From: Mucilaginibacter sp. KACC 22063
GTDB lineage: Bacteria; Bacteroidota; Bacteroidia; Sphingobacteriales; Sphingobacteriaceae
NCBI RefSeq assembly: GCF_028736115.1
Contig: NZ_CP117877.1
Coordinates: forward strand, 744,001-808,000
Direction of reading: 5' to 3'
DNA: 64,000 nucleotides
Part shown: positions 16,139 to 25,073 of the stretch, piece after piece
Layout: each line of letters opens with the position of its first letter
Position numbering within the stretch: position 1 is the stretch's first letter
Program-made: the position numbers and the translations under genes
The notes under the pieces: generated by a model
The model's input: only the letters and a program-made list of their open reading frames with translations
Told to the model about the DNA's origin: nothing
The model's database searches: none

Positions 16139-18634
16139 ATGATAAGAGCGAAATGGATCAGGATCGTATTGCTTTTTTTACTGATTGTTTTTACAACTGC
16201 CACTACCAACGCACAGGAAATATTAAAATATACCCTGAATGATTTGCTCAAAAAGGTCAACAGTCCCGTTAATACAAAAGAACAGGTTAATACGCTTGTT
16301 AACATAGCCAGCTTCTATTATAATAACAAAATTAGTAGCCCGGAAAACGCAGATAGCGCACTGTATTATGCGCAAAAGGCCGCAAAGCTTTCTGCCAGGT
16401 TAAAAGATACTGCTTTGCTGGTTAAGGCTAATAAAGAGCTGGCAGCAGCACAGTTGCGTAGCGGTCACACTACCGATGCAATTGCAATGTATAATCAAAG
16501 CGGCGGCGATTTGCATATAGCCTTAGGCCTGGTTATAGGTAAATATTATCTGTACCGTTCGGGCGAGCAAAAAGAACACCTGGATAGTGCAGAAAGCTAC
16601 TTCAACTCAGTAAAAAAATTGGGCATTAAGCGGCATGACACATTTAATGTAAATGAAGCAGACTATTTATTAAGCGACCTCCTTTATGAAAGAGGAGAGA
16701 TCGTGCTTTCGAAAACCAAATTTCTTCAGGTTGCAGTACGGGCCCAAAAACAGGGGGATCTTTATCATGCTGCTGAAAGCTACTCACGCTGGGGCGACCA
16801 CGTCCCTTTTAGTGATGCCTCAGAAAAGTTAAAATATTATTCGCTCGCAAAAGCGATCTATGCCAAAGCAGGCAATAAGGCTGCCGAAAACAATCTTTTA
16901 AAAGCCATTGGCGATATCCATCTTAATACCGGCCAGCTCGATCTCAGCGAAAAGGAGGAAAAACAGGTACTGAAATGGTATAAGGATAACGGTTACAAAA
17001 ATTTGCAGGATACCTACTTTCTGCTATCTGTAATTAGCCGTAACAAAGGTAATTTGAATGAGGCGCTGGAATATGCGCTCACAGCAGTTGACCTTTCTGA
17101 AAAGACAGGTTCGGATATAAGCGATGCTTATTTTTATAATGAAGTTGCACAGATATATGGCGACCTTTTTCATGAGCAGGAAAGCATTAAATGGTATATG
17201 AAAACTGTTCAGCTTTTACACAGGCATAATTCTGAACTGCTTTTCTTTTCGCTAAAAAAGCTTTCAGAGTATTTTATACAACGTGGCGATGCAAAGAAAA
17301 TAATAGACTTGCTTAACAGTGTTGACAACAGGAACACTTTTACCGAACTTGACAAGCAGCTGGTAGCCGCTATAAAGGGTAATGCTTATGCCCATGATAA
17401 AAAATATGATGCTGCCGAAAGGGCGTATCTGGAAATGATAAAATGGGAATCGCTAAATAGTCTGCATACTTACAACACAGCAGATGCCTACCTTACCATT
17501 GCTAATTTTTACCTGCAGCAGCGTAAGTTTGTGCAGGCAGATTATTATTTAAAGCACATTCTGACACTGCCGCCAAATACCTTCCCGTTATCCCGGCTCA
17601 AAGATGTATACCTTAACCTGGCCCGGTCAGATTCGGCAAAAAAAGATTTTGCTGCCGCCCTACAGCATTATAAAAAATTCAGGCAGTTGAACGACTCGAT
17701 CTTCAATCAGGCTAAAAGCCGGCAAATACAAGAACTGCTGATCAGGTATGATGTGGGGCAAAAGGAAAAGGATAATGATATTTTAAGGAAACAAACCCAA
17801 CTGCAAAAAGCACAATTACAAAAAGTAAAGCTGCTTTCGCGCATCACGGTAACGGGCATCATCGTTCTTCTCTTTATACTGGTGCTGATCTATGCCTATA
17901 TCCGGAATAAAAAAAGATCTGAAAATTTGCTCGCCCTGCAGCAAAAGGAAATTACAGAAAAAAATATTTCGCTCGAAAACCTCATCAGCAAACAAAAAAG
18001 GCTGATCGAAGATAAAGAATGGTTAATCAAAGAAATTCATCACCGGGTTAAGAATAACCTCCAGGTGGTGATGAGCCTGCTGAACACGCAGATGCAGTAC
18101 GTTGATAACTCGCAGGTCATATCGGCACTTACCGATAGCCAAACCCGGCTGTATTCTATATCGCTTATTCATCAAAAACTGCTGCAGACAGAACAGGTAG
18201 CTTTTGTTGAGGTGCGGCCATATATTATTGAACTGGTAAAATTCCTGGATGACACATTTCATTTTCAGGACAAAATCAATTTTAAATACGAGATAGAAGA
18301 TTTTAAACTGGGTATAGCGCAGGCCATTCCGCTGGGGCTGATTATTAACGAAGCCATTACAAACATTATTAAATATGCTTTCCCGGCGGCAACAAGTGGT
18401 GAAATGTCACTCTGTCTTAAAGCGATTGACGACCACCTGTATGAACTGCAGATAGCAGACAACGGTATTGGCTTACGGGCTGATTTTGACCCGGAACAAA
18501 GTGATACTTTGGGTATGGTGTTAATGCGTGGCTTAAGCGCACAATTGGACGGGAATATTACTATTACCAGTCCGGCAGGGGTTAGGCTTAAAGTGAGATT
18601 CCCTAAATTGCTGGAAGACGTGCATAAAATCTGA
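16139..18634 (+). CDS. TPR-repeat sensor histidine kinase (HisKA_2), orphan paralogue
   Basis: The protein has 831 residues from the ATG at 16139. I prefer this over 16100 because the sequence then begins MIRA plus a signal peptide (to TNAQ), exactly as in the paralogue starting at 8705. TPR-like helical repeats fill about residues 25-560, then come a transmembrane helix (about 585-605), a coiled coil, the HisKA_2 box EIHHRVKNNLQVV, the N box NEAITNIIKYAF and the G1 box DNGIGLRADF. No response regulator lies beside it, so it may act through a distant one or through the sigma-54 regulator at 4479-6419. An upstream start at 16100 cannot be excluded. Confidence 0.92.
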   Translation: MIRAKWIRIVLLFLLIVFTTATTNAQEILKYTLNDLLKKVNSPVNTKEQVNTLVNIASFYYNNKISSPENADSALYYAQKAAKLSARLKDTALLVKANKELAAAQLRSGHTTDAIAMYNQSGGDLHIALGLVIGKYYLYRSGEQKEHLDSAESYFNSVKKLGIKRHDTFNVNEADYLLSDLLYERGEIVLSKTKFLQVAVRAQKQGDLYHAAESYSRWGDHVPFSDASEKLKYYSLAKAIYAKAGNKAAENNLLKAIGDIHLNTGQLDLSEKEEKQVLKWYKDNGYKNLQDTYFLLSVISRNKGNLNEALEYALTAVDLSEKTGSDISDAYFYNEVAQIYGDLFHEQESIKWYMKTVQLLHRHNSELLFFSLKKLSEYFIQRGDAKKIIDLLNSVDNRNTFTELDKQLVAAIKGNAYAHDKKYDAAERAYLEMIKWESLNSLHTYNTADAYLTIANFYLQQRKFVQADYYLKHILTLPPNTFPLSRLKDVYLNLARSDSAKKDFAAALQHYKKFRQLNDSIFNQAKSRQIQELLIRYDVGQKEKDNDILRKQTQLQKAQLQKVKLLSRITVTGIIVLLFILVLIYAYIRNKKRSENLLALQQKEITEKNISLENLISKQKRLIEDKEWLIKEIHHRVKNNLQVVMSLLNTQMQYVDNSQVISALTDSQTRLYSISLIHQKLLQTEQVAFVEVRPYIIELVKFLDDTFHFQDKINFKYEIEDFKLGIAQAIPLGLIINEAITNIIKYAFPAATSGEMSLCLKAIDDHLYELQIADNGIGLRADFDPEQSDTLGMVLMRGLSAQLDGNITITSPAGVRLKVRFPKLLEDVHKI

Positions 18635-18833
18635 CGCAGCAGCTCGCTGTAAAATGAATGCTTACCTGCCAGTTACGCTTTATAAATCTTTTTAAGTTGG
18701 TTGAAATCGAAAATAAACGAAATAACGTATTTTTATAAAATACTTATTTGATTTAAAATTATGGAAATCAAGTAGTTGTGATTTTGGTATAACTCGTGCA
18801 TCTGTTGTGGTATATGTTTAAAAACTAACTACA

Positions 18834-18947
18834 ATGAAAAGAGTAACATTATCAGCAGACAGGTTTAACCTGATGGCCTTGTTTAGGGAGAAATATTTTA
18901 TCCTTGTTTTAAAGGGGATGGACTTGTTTTACATCCTTTATAAATGA
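18834..18947 (+). CDS. Possible 37-residue small protein
   Basis: An ATG frame of 37 codons begins MKRVTLSADRFNLMALF and ends in TGA. It is basic at the N terminus with a moderately hydrophobic second half. There is no family match and no clear ribosome site. It could be chance. Confidence 0.25.
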   Translation: MKRVTLSADRFNLMALFREKYFILVLKGMDLFYILYK

Positions 18948-18997
18948 TGCAGGCACCATTAGCCAACCACATGATTTTAAACCAACCTAACTCATTA

Positions 18998-19114
18998 ATG
19001 ATGGAAAGCCTTATTTATTACTGCACCCATATTGTTTTAGTTATTTGCCTAATCGTGATCATCTGCATTATGGTGGAAAATATCAGGTCAGCAGATACAT
19101 CTGACAGTTATTAG
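18998..19114 (+). CDS. Possible 38-residue single-helix membrane peptide
   Basis: The frame starts with tandem ATG codons (18998 and 19001). It encodes a cysteine-containing hydrophobic run of about 20 residues (HIVLVICLIVIICIMVE) followed by a polar tail RSADTSDSY. That is the layout of a small single-pass membrane protein. Without a conserved family it remains a candidate. Confidence 0.3.
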   Translation: MMESLIYYCTHIVLVICLIVIICIMVENIRSADTSDSY

Positions 19115-19191
19115 CGATTAATCAACGGGGTGAATGTGTTTCATATTATGATTTGACACCTTGATCATGAGCTTTAAATGTATATTCGTTC

Positions 19192-20343
19192 ATGTACTTT
19201 GCTTTTGGGTTGCGCAGTTCATTATTGTTGATCTTCTTTGTCCATTTATTGGTATATGGCTGCTTGTTTATAAAACGGGGCTACCAGCAGGAACGACTTT
19301 CCGATCGCTTAATAGGTGTCTTTTTTTGCTTGGGCGCATTGTTTATTGCCCCCTGGATGACCGGTTTTGGCGGTTGGTATGATATGCAGCCTTACCGCGA
19401 TTTTCTATTCTACACACCACTGCTACAGCCATTATTTTTCGGGCCTTTATTATACTTATATATCAAATCATTAACTAATGCGAGCTACCGCATTAGCCGT
19501 AAAGAATGGCTGCATTTTTTACCGGGTACGCTTTACCTTTTATGGGCAGCCATTGTGTTTGTGGTAGACAAGCTGATTTTAAAAAGATATTATCTGATGA
19601 ACGGTGTCTCTGACCCGGATTTTGACACCTGGTACAGCTGGGTATGGGTAATAAGTGTGCTCATTTATCTGCTGCTTACATTACGCTATTACAGGCAATA
19701 CTTAACTTTTACTAACTTAGAGTATTCTTTTGCCGAGTCGGCGGGCTTCAGGTGGTTGCGCAATTTTCTGTATGTATTCGGGCTGTTGACCCTGCTTTTT
19801 TTAGGCGAGCATATCCTTTCATTATTCATAGAGCTGCATTACATCAGATCATGGTATTATTTCTTCGCTTTTGCTTTGATATGCTACTATATGGCCATCA
19901 GCGCCTATGGCAGCAGTCCTGTACCCGAGCCTAAGCTAAACTTTGAACCCGAGCGTTTGCATGCCTACCAGGAACCGGAAGAAACTATTATAGTTGAAGG
20001 CGATCAAAGCTGGCTGCTTCCCTGGAAAGAAAAGCTGGAGTACGCCATGAAAGACAAGGCATACCTAAATCCCGAGCTTACATTAACCGAGCTTGCGCGT
20101 AAAATTGGAACCAATGCCTCATTGTTAAGCAAGGTGATCAATAGCGGTTACGGACAAAATTTTAACGATTATATCAACAGCTTTCGCGTGAGCGAAGCCA
20201 TAAGATTAATGAACGACCCGGCCTGTAAAAACTTTAGTTTGCTGGCTATTGCATTTGATGCGGGTTTCAATTCAAAGTCTACCTTCAACAGGGCGTTTCG
20301 TAAAGTAACAGGCACCATACCGCGCGAACACCTGAATATTTAG
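19192..20343 (+). CDS. Membrane-anchored AraC-family transcriptional regulator
   Basis: The 383-residue protein has seven or so hydrophobic helices in residues 1-235, then a charged linker and an AraC/XylS double helix-turn-helix at the C terminus (LTLTELARKIGTNASLLSKV and FSLLAIAFDAGFNSKSTFNR). Bacteroidota have many such 7TM-AraC proteins. The membrane part probably senses a signal while the DNA-binding part faces the cytosol. It lies 69 bases upstream of an outer-membrane beta-barrel gene in the same direction, its likely target or operon partner. Confidence 0.9.
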   Translation: MYFAFGLRSSLLLIFFVHLLVYGCLFIKRGYQQERLSDRLIGVFFCLGALFIAPWMTGFGGWYDMQPYRDFLFYTPLLQPLFFGPLLYLYIKSLTNASYRISRKEWLHFLPGTLYLLWAAIVFVVDKLILKRYYLMNGVSDPDFDTWYSWVWVISVLIYLLLTLRYYRQYLTFTNLEYSFAESAGFRWLRNFLYVFGLLTLLFLGEHILSLFIELHYIRSWYYFFAFALICYYMAISAYGSSPVPEPKLNFEPERLHAYQEPEETIIVEGDQSWLLPWKEKLEYAMKDKAYLNPELTLTELARKIGTNASLLSKVINSGYGQNFNDYINSFRVSEAIRLMNDPACKNFSLLAIAFDAGFNSKSTFNRAFRKVTGTIPREHLNI

Positions 20344-20412
20344 GTGGGTCAAATCATGTATTGAAGCGAACAGGGTATTCAATTGCCGCAGTTTTGCTTC
20401 AAAAAATATCAC

Positions 20413-22656
20413 ATGAAAGCCCTGTTTACCTCCCTGCTATTACTTATTTCTGTTTGTGTTAAGGCCCAGTTTTCTGGTGCAGTTATCGACGAACGCCAGC
20501 AACCTATCCCTGGAGCTATTGTTAAACCCGATGGACAGGCAGCTAAAATAACCGACCAGAATGGTCAATTTTACTTTACCAAGCCTGCTGCATTTGTTGT
20601 AATAAGTTTTGCAGGATACTGCACAGATACCATTAGTCCCTTAAAAACTGGTATGCTGATAAAATTGCAGCCCTATGTAAAAGTACTTGACGAGGTAAAG
20701 ATCAAAGGTCAGGCCCCAATAATACGCCAGCAGGCCGATCGTACGGTTATTGCCATAAATGAGCAGGTGAAAAAGCTGGCTGATAATGCGCTTGAAGTAA
20801 TTGCACTGGCTCCAGGGATTGATATCTCTCCGCAGGAAAACGCCATTAGCATGAGCGGTAAAAAGAATATTCAGGTAATGATTAACGATAAGCCTGTGCA
20901 AATGACCATGACAGACTTGGTCAAATACTTAAAATCATTACCAACAGGCAGTCTCAAATCCGTTGAACTGATGAAGGAACCACCTGCACGCTACGAAACC
21001 GATGGCCAAACAGGTATTATTAATGTACGCACAGCTCCTTTAAAAGGTATAACAGGTAATGTTGATGCCAATACATCGCAAAGCCGCTACAACTGGAGCG
21101 ATATTTCCGGCGTTTTAAATTATGGTACCGAAAAGCTGGCTATCAGCAGTTACCTGGCTTGGCACAGGGGTGGTTACTTTGTGAGGAGCAACCGGGACAG
21201 ATTCCTTCAGGATGGCATCCTTAATCAGCAGACTAATAATTTAGAGCGATGGAGCGACCCGGTGATCAGGCTTGCCGCCGATTATCAAATTGCAAAGGGG
21301 CATGTGATAGGTGCCATATTTGAACGTGAGGCAAGCACTAATACGACAACTTATCAGACCGTTTCTATAACAGATCCCGGCTTCTCAGAATTGACCAATG
21401 GGCGCGAACCCTACATGCGCCACTGGGATACTTACAATTTAAATTACCAGCATAATGATGTTTTGAATATCGATCTGGATAAGGCTTATTTTAACCGTGA
21501 TGGTAATACTGCAATCATGAATCAGGGTGCTGCTGATGTTAATTACCAGAGATATAATACCATTGATATTACAACCCTTAAAGCGGATGCCATGCGCCAG
21601 TTTAGTAAACTTTTGAAGATAGAAACAGGCGCTAAACTGGCTAATATTAAAAGCAGCCAGCAGCTTAATGATGATAAATTCAGTTATCGCGAAAATATTT
21701 ATGCAGCTTATACCGGCCTCGGCTATAATGCAAACAAATGGAGCTGGCAAGTGGGTTTACGCGCCGAGCTTACCGATGCCCTCGGTATTGCAAAAGGCAG
21801 TAACCAGCAATCTGTAACAGCGCCAGATTCGACTTACTTTAATTTACTTCCATCTTTATTTATTAATTACAGTGCATCGCAAAGGCACCAGTTTCGGTTG
21901 GCCATATCAAGGCGCATGCAGCGGCCTGATTACAGCGACCTGGCACCATTTACTTATCAAATTAATCCGCTGGATTATCAGGCAGGTAATCCGTATCTGC
22001 GTACGCAACGTAATGATGCCGCCGAGTTTAGCTATATTTATGACGACCGTATTTCTGCGGTGGCGGCATACCGCCAGAGTGCCGATTATTTTAATCCGGT
22101 GGTGATACAAACAGGAAATATACTGACCCAAACTACAGGTAATGCTGGCCGTGTGAGCAGCTTTAGTTTCGATCTTAATTATCCGCTTCGCATTAATAAA
22201 TGGTGGAATATGCTAAACAAAGTAAATGTAGCCAACGATCATTTCAGAGGGCAATTATTTCAGGGGATGCTTGACGCCGAGCAATGGAGATGGAGCGTAT
22301 TTTCTTCGCAACGTATCACATTGCCTAAGCAGTTTCTATTTCAGGTTACCGGGCGATATAACTCTGCACACCGCGACCTGATTTACCAGCAGGCCGGCAG
22401 TGGTACGGTGAGCGCCAGTTTGGGTAAAAAGTTTAAAGGCGATAAGGTATCAGTAAGGCTTGGCATGAGCGATATTTTTAATACCACAAGAAATTTTACC
22501 CGTGTTAACTTCGGTACTTTGAATTATACGGAGAATCAGGTGGTGGAAAGCAGGCGGGTGTCGTTAGCCTTTAACTGGCGCTTTGGTAACCAAAAGGTGC
22601 GGCAAACGCAAGACCATAGCAATGGTGACAGCGATGAAAAGGGGAGAAGTAATTAG
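20413..22656 (+). CDS. TonB-dependent-receptor-like outer membrane beta-barrel protein
   Basis: The protein has 747 residues from the ATG at 20413; the longer frame begins with a TTG that lacks a signal peptide. The order is signal peptide (to VKAQ), a carboxypeptidase-regulatory-like beta sandwich (GAVIDERQQPIPGAIVKPDG, residues 20-85), a plug-like segment with RQQADRTVIAINEQ and MKEPPARYETDGQTGIINV, and a large beta-barrel (OMP_b-brl_3-like). These proteins lie in the outer membrane and may take up or secrete an unknown solute. The paralogue at 35596 has the same plug motifs. The upstream AraC protein probably controls it. Confidence 0.88.
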   Translation: MKALFTSLLLLISVCVKAQFSGAVIDERQQPIPGAIVKPDGQAAKITDQNGQFYFTKPAAFVVISFAGYCTDTISPLKTGMLIKLQPYVKVLDEVKIKGQAPIIRQQADRTVIAINEQVKKLADNALEVIALAPGIDISPQENAISMSGKKNIQVMINDKPVQMTMTDLVKYLKSLPTGSLKSVELMKEPPARYETDGQTGIINVRTAPLKGITGNVDANTSQSRYNWSDISGVLNYGTEKLAISSYLAWHRGGYFVRSNRDRFLQDGILNQQTNNLERWSDPVIRLAADYQIAKGHVIGAIFEREASTNTTTYQTVSITDPGFSELTNGREPYMRHWDTYNLNYQHNDVLNIDLDKAYFNRDGNTAIMNQGAADVNYQRYNTIDITTLKADAMRQFSKLLKIETGAKLANIKSSQQLNDDKFSYRENIYAAYTGLGYNANKWSWQVGLRAELTDALGIAKGSNQQSVTAPDSTYFNLLPSLFINYSASQRHQFRLAISRRMQRPDYSDLAPFTYQINPLDYQAGNPYLRTQRNDAAEFSYIYDDRISAVAAYRQSADYFNPVVIQTGNILTQTTGNAGRVSSFSFDLNYPLRINKWWNMLNKVNVANDHFRGQLFQGMLDAEQWRWSVFSSQRITLPKQFLFQVTGRYNSAHRDLIYQQAGSGTVSASLGKKFKGDKVSVRLGMSDIFNTTRNFTRVNFGTLNYTENQVVESRRVSLAFNWRFGNQKVRQTQDHSNGDSDEKGRSN

Positions 22657-22674
22657 GTTGAGATATTGCTTAAA

Positions 22675-22705
22675 TAAATAATGCCGGCTTAACCGGCATT
22701 ATTTA
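22675..22705. terminator. Bidirectional terminator between convergent genes
   Basis: A perfect 13-bp stem (22675-22687 with 22693-22705; core AATGCCGG / CCGGCATT) with loop CTTAA sits between the converging beta-barrel and aspartyl-protease-like genes. A/T-rich flanks on both sides support use in both directions. Confidence 0.88.
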
Positions 22706-22716
22706 TTAGGACTTTA

Positions 22717-23958
22717 TTATTCGCTGTATTTGTCTACAAGCACAACCTTGTTTTGATAGTCGAGCGTAAGCAAATAAGTGCTAAAAAATGGGGCGCCTAA
22801 AATGCCGTCTATCTTTAATGCTGCGGCTTCAGATTTACTGTACATGTTATTCTTAGTAAACGCGGTAGCCATGTTTATAAAGGTTATCCCGCCAATGTGG
22901 ACTTTTGCGATATTGGCAACAGTTACGTTAGTAATCTTGCCTTCAATGCCCGACATTGTTTCTGTCTGCGTTTTCGGCGCTGCCGATTGCCATTCTTTAT
23001 CGTAATCTGAAAAAAGGATGTTATGCGAGGCACCGCAGTCTAAAGCCAAGTGATAAGTTTTGCCATTAATTAAAGCAGTAACAACAGGTAGGTGGTGCTG
23101 CATATCAAATGCAATACTTTTTAAATTACTGCTGCGCTTTAAGCTATCTGATTTGTTAAAAGTGACAGTAGCTTTTCGGTAATTTAAAGTGGTTTTGTAT
23201 GCTTTCAAAAAGGCGTAGCCCAGTAACCCAAGATTAGTCTCGGTGTTGATGGTAGCTTCCATTGGCATAGACATTAGTGTGATATTATGCAGTTTGATAT
23301 CGCCTACCGTTATCTCACTAACTTTTACCGGCTTCACATCTTCTACTTTGCCGTTAACACCGCTTACACCAAGCTGGTCAGCATAGTTAGTTGTATCAGC
23401 AGTATTAGATTGTGCAATCGAGGGATTTACAATCAGCCCGAAAGCCCCGTTGTCTATCATAAACAGGCCGTTTTTACCGTTCAATGTTCCTTTTACATAA
23501 AGGCAATTATTTACCATCTGTGCAGGTAGTTCAACATGGGCAGGCCATACATTAGGGCTTGCATTCGTTACTTTTGGATCCCTGATGATATTCAATTCTA
23601 ATATTTTGCCGGTTGCATCTGTTAATACATCAGGGCGGCCGGTTTTGCCGTTTGTATAGTTCAATAAAACTTTAAAGCGATGATTTGTCCCTTCCAGACT
23701 GTCTTTGGCAATACTAAAGCTGTTAAAGCCCGGAAAGCCTTTAACAATATTAGATAAGATGGCTTTACTTGTTTTGCTATCCAGGCCTGCAATTGTATAA
23801 TCTGCGGGCAATAACCCGCGCAATTGCAGGCTATCCTTTTGTTGCAGAGCGGTAAATATTTTCTCTACGTTGGCCTTTGGAGTTTGTGCCTGGGCGTACT
23901 GTGAAAAGATAAGGCCTGCAATTGCAAGCCCCGATCTTAAATGTCTTTTGATATTCAT
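22717..23958 (-). CDS. Exported retropepsin-like aspartyl protease, two-lobed
   Basis: The 413-residue protein has a signal peptide (to AQAQ), an N-terminal domain of about 100 residues and two retropepsin-like lobes. The first lobe has LFMIDNGAFGLIVNP and the second YHLALDCGASHNILF. Each places an aspartate where pepsin-like proteases have D[TS]G, but the usual Thr/Ser is Asn in lobe 1 and Cys in lobe 2. The second lobe ends with DGILGAPF, typical of the family. It would lie in the periplasm or on the surface. It overlaps the upstream hydrolase gene by 4 bases and is the last gene of the SusCD operon. Whether it still cleaves peptides is open. Confidence 0.82.
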   Translation of the reverse strand: MNIKRHLRSGLAIAGLIFSQYAQAQTPKANVEKIFTALQQKDSLQLRGLLPADYTIAGLDSKTSKAILSNIVKGFPGFNSFSIAKDSLEGTNHRFKVLLNYTNGKTGRPDVLTDATGKILELNIIRDPKVTNASPNVWPAHVELPAQMVNNCLYVKGTLNGKNGLFMIDNGAFGLIVNPSIAQSNTADTTNYADQLGVSGVNGKVEDVKPVKVSEITVGDIKLHNITLMSMPMEATINTETNLGLLGYAFLKAYKTTLNYRKATVTFNKSDSLKRSSNLKSIAFDMQHHLPVVTALINGKTYHLALDCGASHNILFSDYDKEWQSAAPKTQTETMSGIEGKITNVTVANIAKVHIGGITFINMATAFTKNNMYSKSEAAALKIDGILGAPFFSTYLLTLDYQNKVVLVDKYSE

Positions 23959-25067
23959 TGAAAGCGTTTACTGATCCAATCTCCCATTATTTTTAAAGCT
24001 TCAGGGGAGAAGGGAGATTTAATGGACGAATACTCCTGCAAGGTACAAGTTTGGCAAGGTAAAAAAAGGTGGTTAAGGCCCGATAGTACAATTGTTGTTA
24101 CGTCTTTGTCTTGCCCCGCTGCTGGAAGTTTTTTCCAGTTGGCTAGGTTTTCTTTATAAGCTACCATCAGGTCCTTGTCGCCATTCATGGCCAGTATCGG
24201 GATATTCACTTTTGCCAGTACAGGTGCCGGGTCATACTTGATAAAGAAGCGGTACCAGGGGCTGGTTGCCTGGTTTACATAGCTCCATATCGGGAACCGG
24301 AAATGATCATACTGGATATTGTGTGCTTTAACCCATTCATCGTCGCCCTTCTTCCATTCTGCATAACGGGCATTAAGTGCTTTATCCATATCGGCAGAGT
24401 CTGCATATTGGCGTGCCGTTTTAAACATGATCTCGTTGATCTGGTAGTAGCGGTTTTTCTCGTCGTTACTGATGGGCGCTGCGTTAACCAGGTCGCGGTT
24501 TTGTATAATCAAGGCATCATAGCCATCCATACACAAACCTGCAAGACTGATCAGGAAAGCAACTTTAGGTTCTTTAGATGCTGCAATAGCCATGCTCATG
24601 CCACCTTCGCTATGGCCTATTAAGCCAATATGTTTAGGGTTTACTTCGGTCCTTGTTTGCAGATAATGGAAGGCTTCCAATACATCTGCTGCAAAATCGC
24701 CTGTTGTAGATTTGGCATAGTTACCATCAGATTTGCCAACGCCGCGATCATCAACACGAAGCACCACAATGCCCTTGCGTGTAAGGTAATCTGCAATATC
24801 GGCAAACATTTTGTGCCCTGCCATCGTGCCATCGCGGTCTTGCGCGCCGGTACCTGAAACGATAACAACAGCAGTATGGTGTTTGCCATTGTTTGGGATG
24901 GTAATGGTTGCCCCGTAATGCAGCCCGGTTTGTTTACCATTAAAAATGATACTGTCTGCTTTGTAGGGTACGGGTCCATTGCCGCTTGTTTGGCAATTTG
25001 CTGCATTTAGTGATGCGCAGGCCGCAAAGCAGCCTGCTATCACCGTCTTAACTAACTTACTGAGCAT
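23955..25067 (-). CDS. Exported alpha/beta hydrolase (dienelactone/acyl-peptidase-like)
   Basis: The 370-residue protein has a signal peptide or possible lipoprotein leader (cysteines near residues 13-17). The catalytic serine is in GHSEGG, preceded by VVLRVDDRGVGKSDG. The acid residue is likely in AMNGDKDLMV and the histidine in LSGLNHLF. The sequence resembles periplasmic alpha/beta hydrolases found next to TlpA-like proteins in Bacteroidota. It sits between the TlpA-like gene (6-base gap) and the aspartyl-protease gene (4-base overlap), so the three are surely co-expressed. Confidence 0.87.
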   Translation of the reverse strand: MLSKLVKTVIAGCFAACASLNAANCQTSGNGPVPYKADSIIFNGKQTGLHYGATITIPNNGKHHTAVVIVSGTGAQDRDGTMAGHKMFADIADYLTRKGIVVLRVDDRGVGKSDGNYAKSTTGDFAADVLEAFHYLQTRTEVNPKHIGLIGHSEGGMSMAIAASKEPKVAFLISLAGLCMDGYDALIIQNRDLVNAAPISNDEKNRYYQINEIMFKTARQYADSADMDKALNARYAEWKKGDDEWVKAHNIQYDHFRFPIWSYVNQATSPWYRFFIKYDPAPVLAKVNIPILAMNGDKDLMVAYKENLANWKKLPAAGQDKDVTTIVLSGLNHLFLPCQTCTLQEYSSIKSPFSPEALKIMGDWISKRFQ

Positions 25068-25073
25068 TTATTG

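Larger units (their letters stand above)
18635..19191. other. Long intergenic region with two possible small ORFs
   Basis: About 560 bases lie between the kinase and AraC genes. The first part is AT-rich with a small inverted repeat (GTATTTT / AAAATAC, 18727-18743). The second half holds two short plus-strand frames, listed separately. No terminator with a T-run is evident. Confidence 0.4.
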
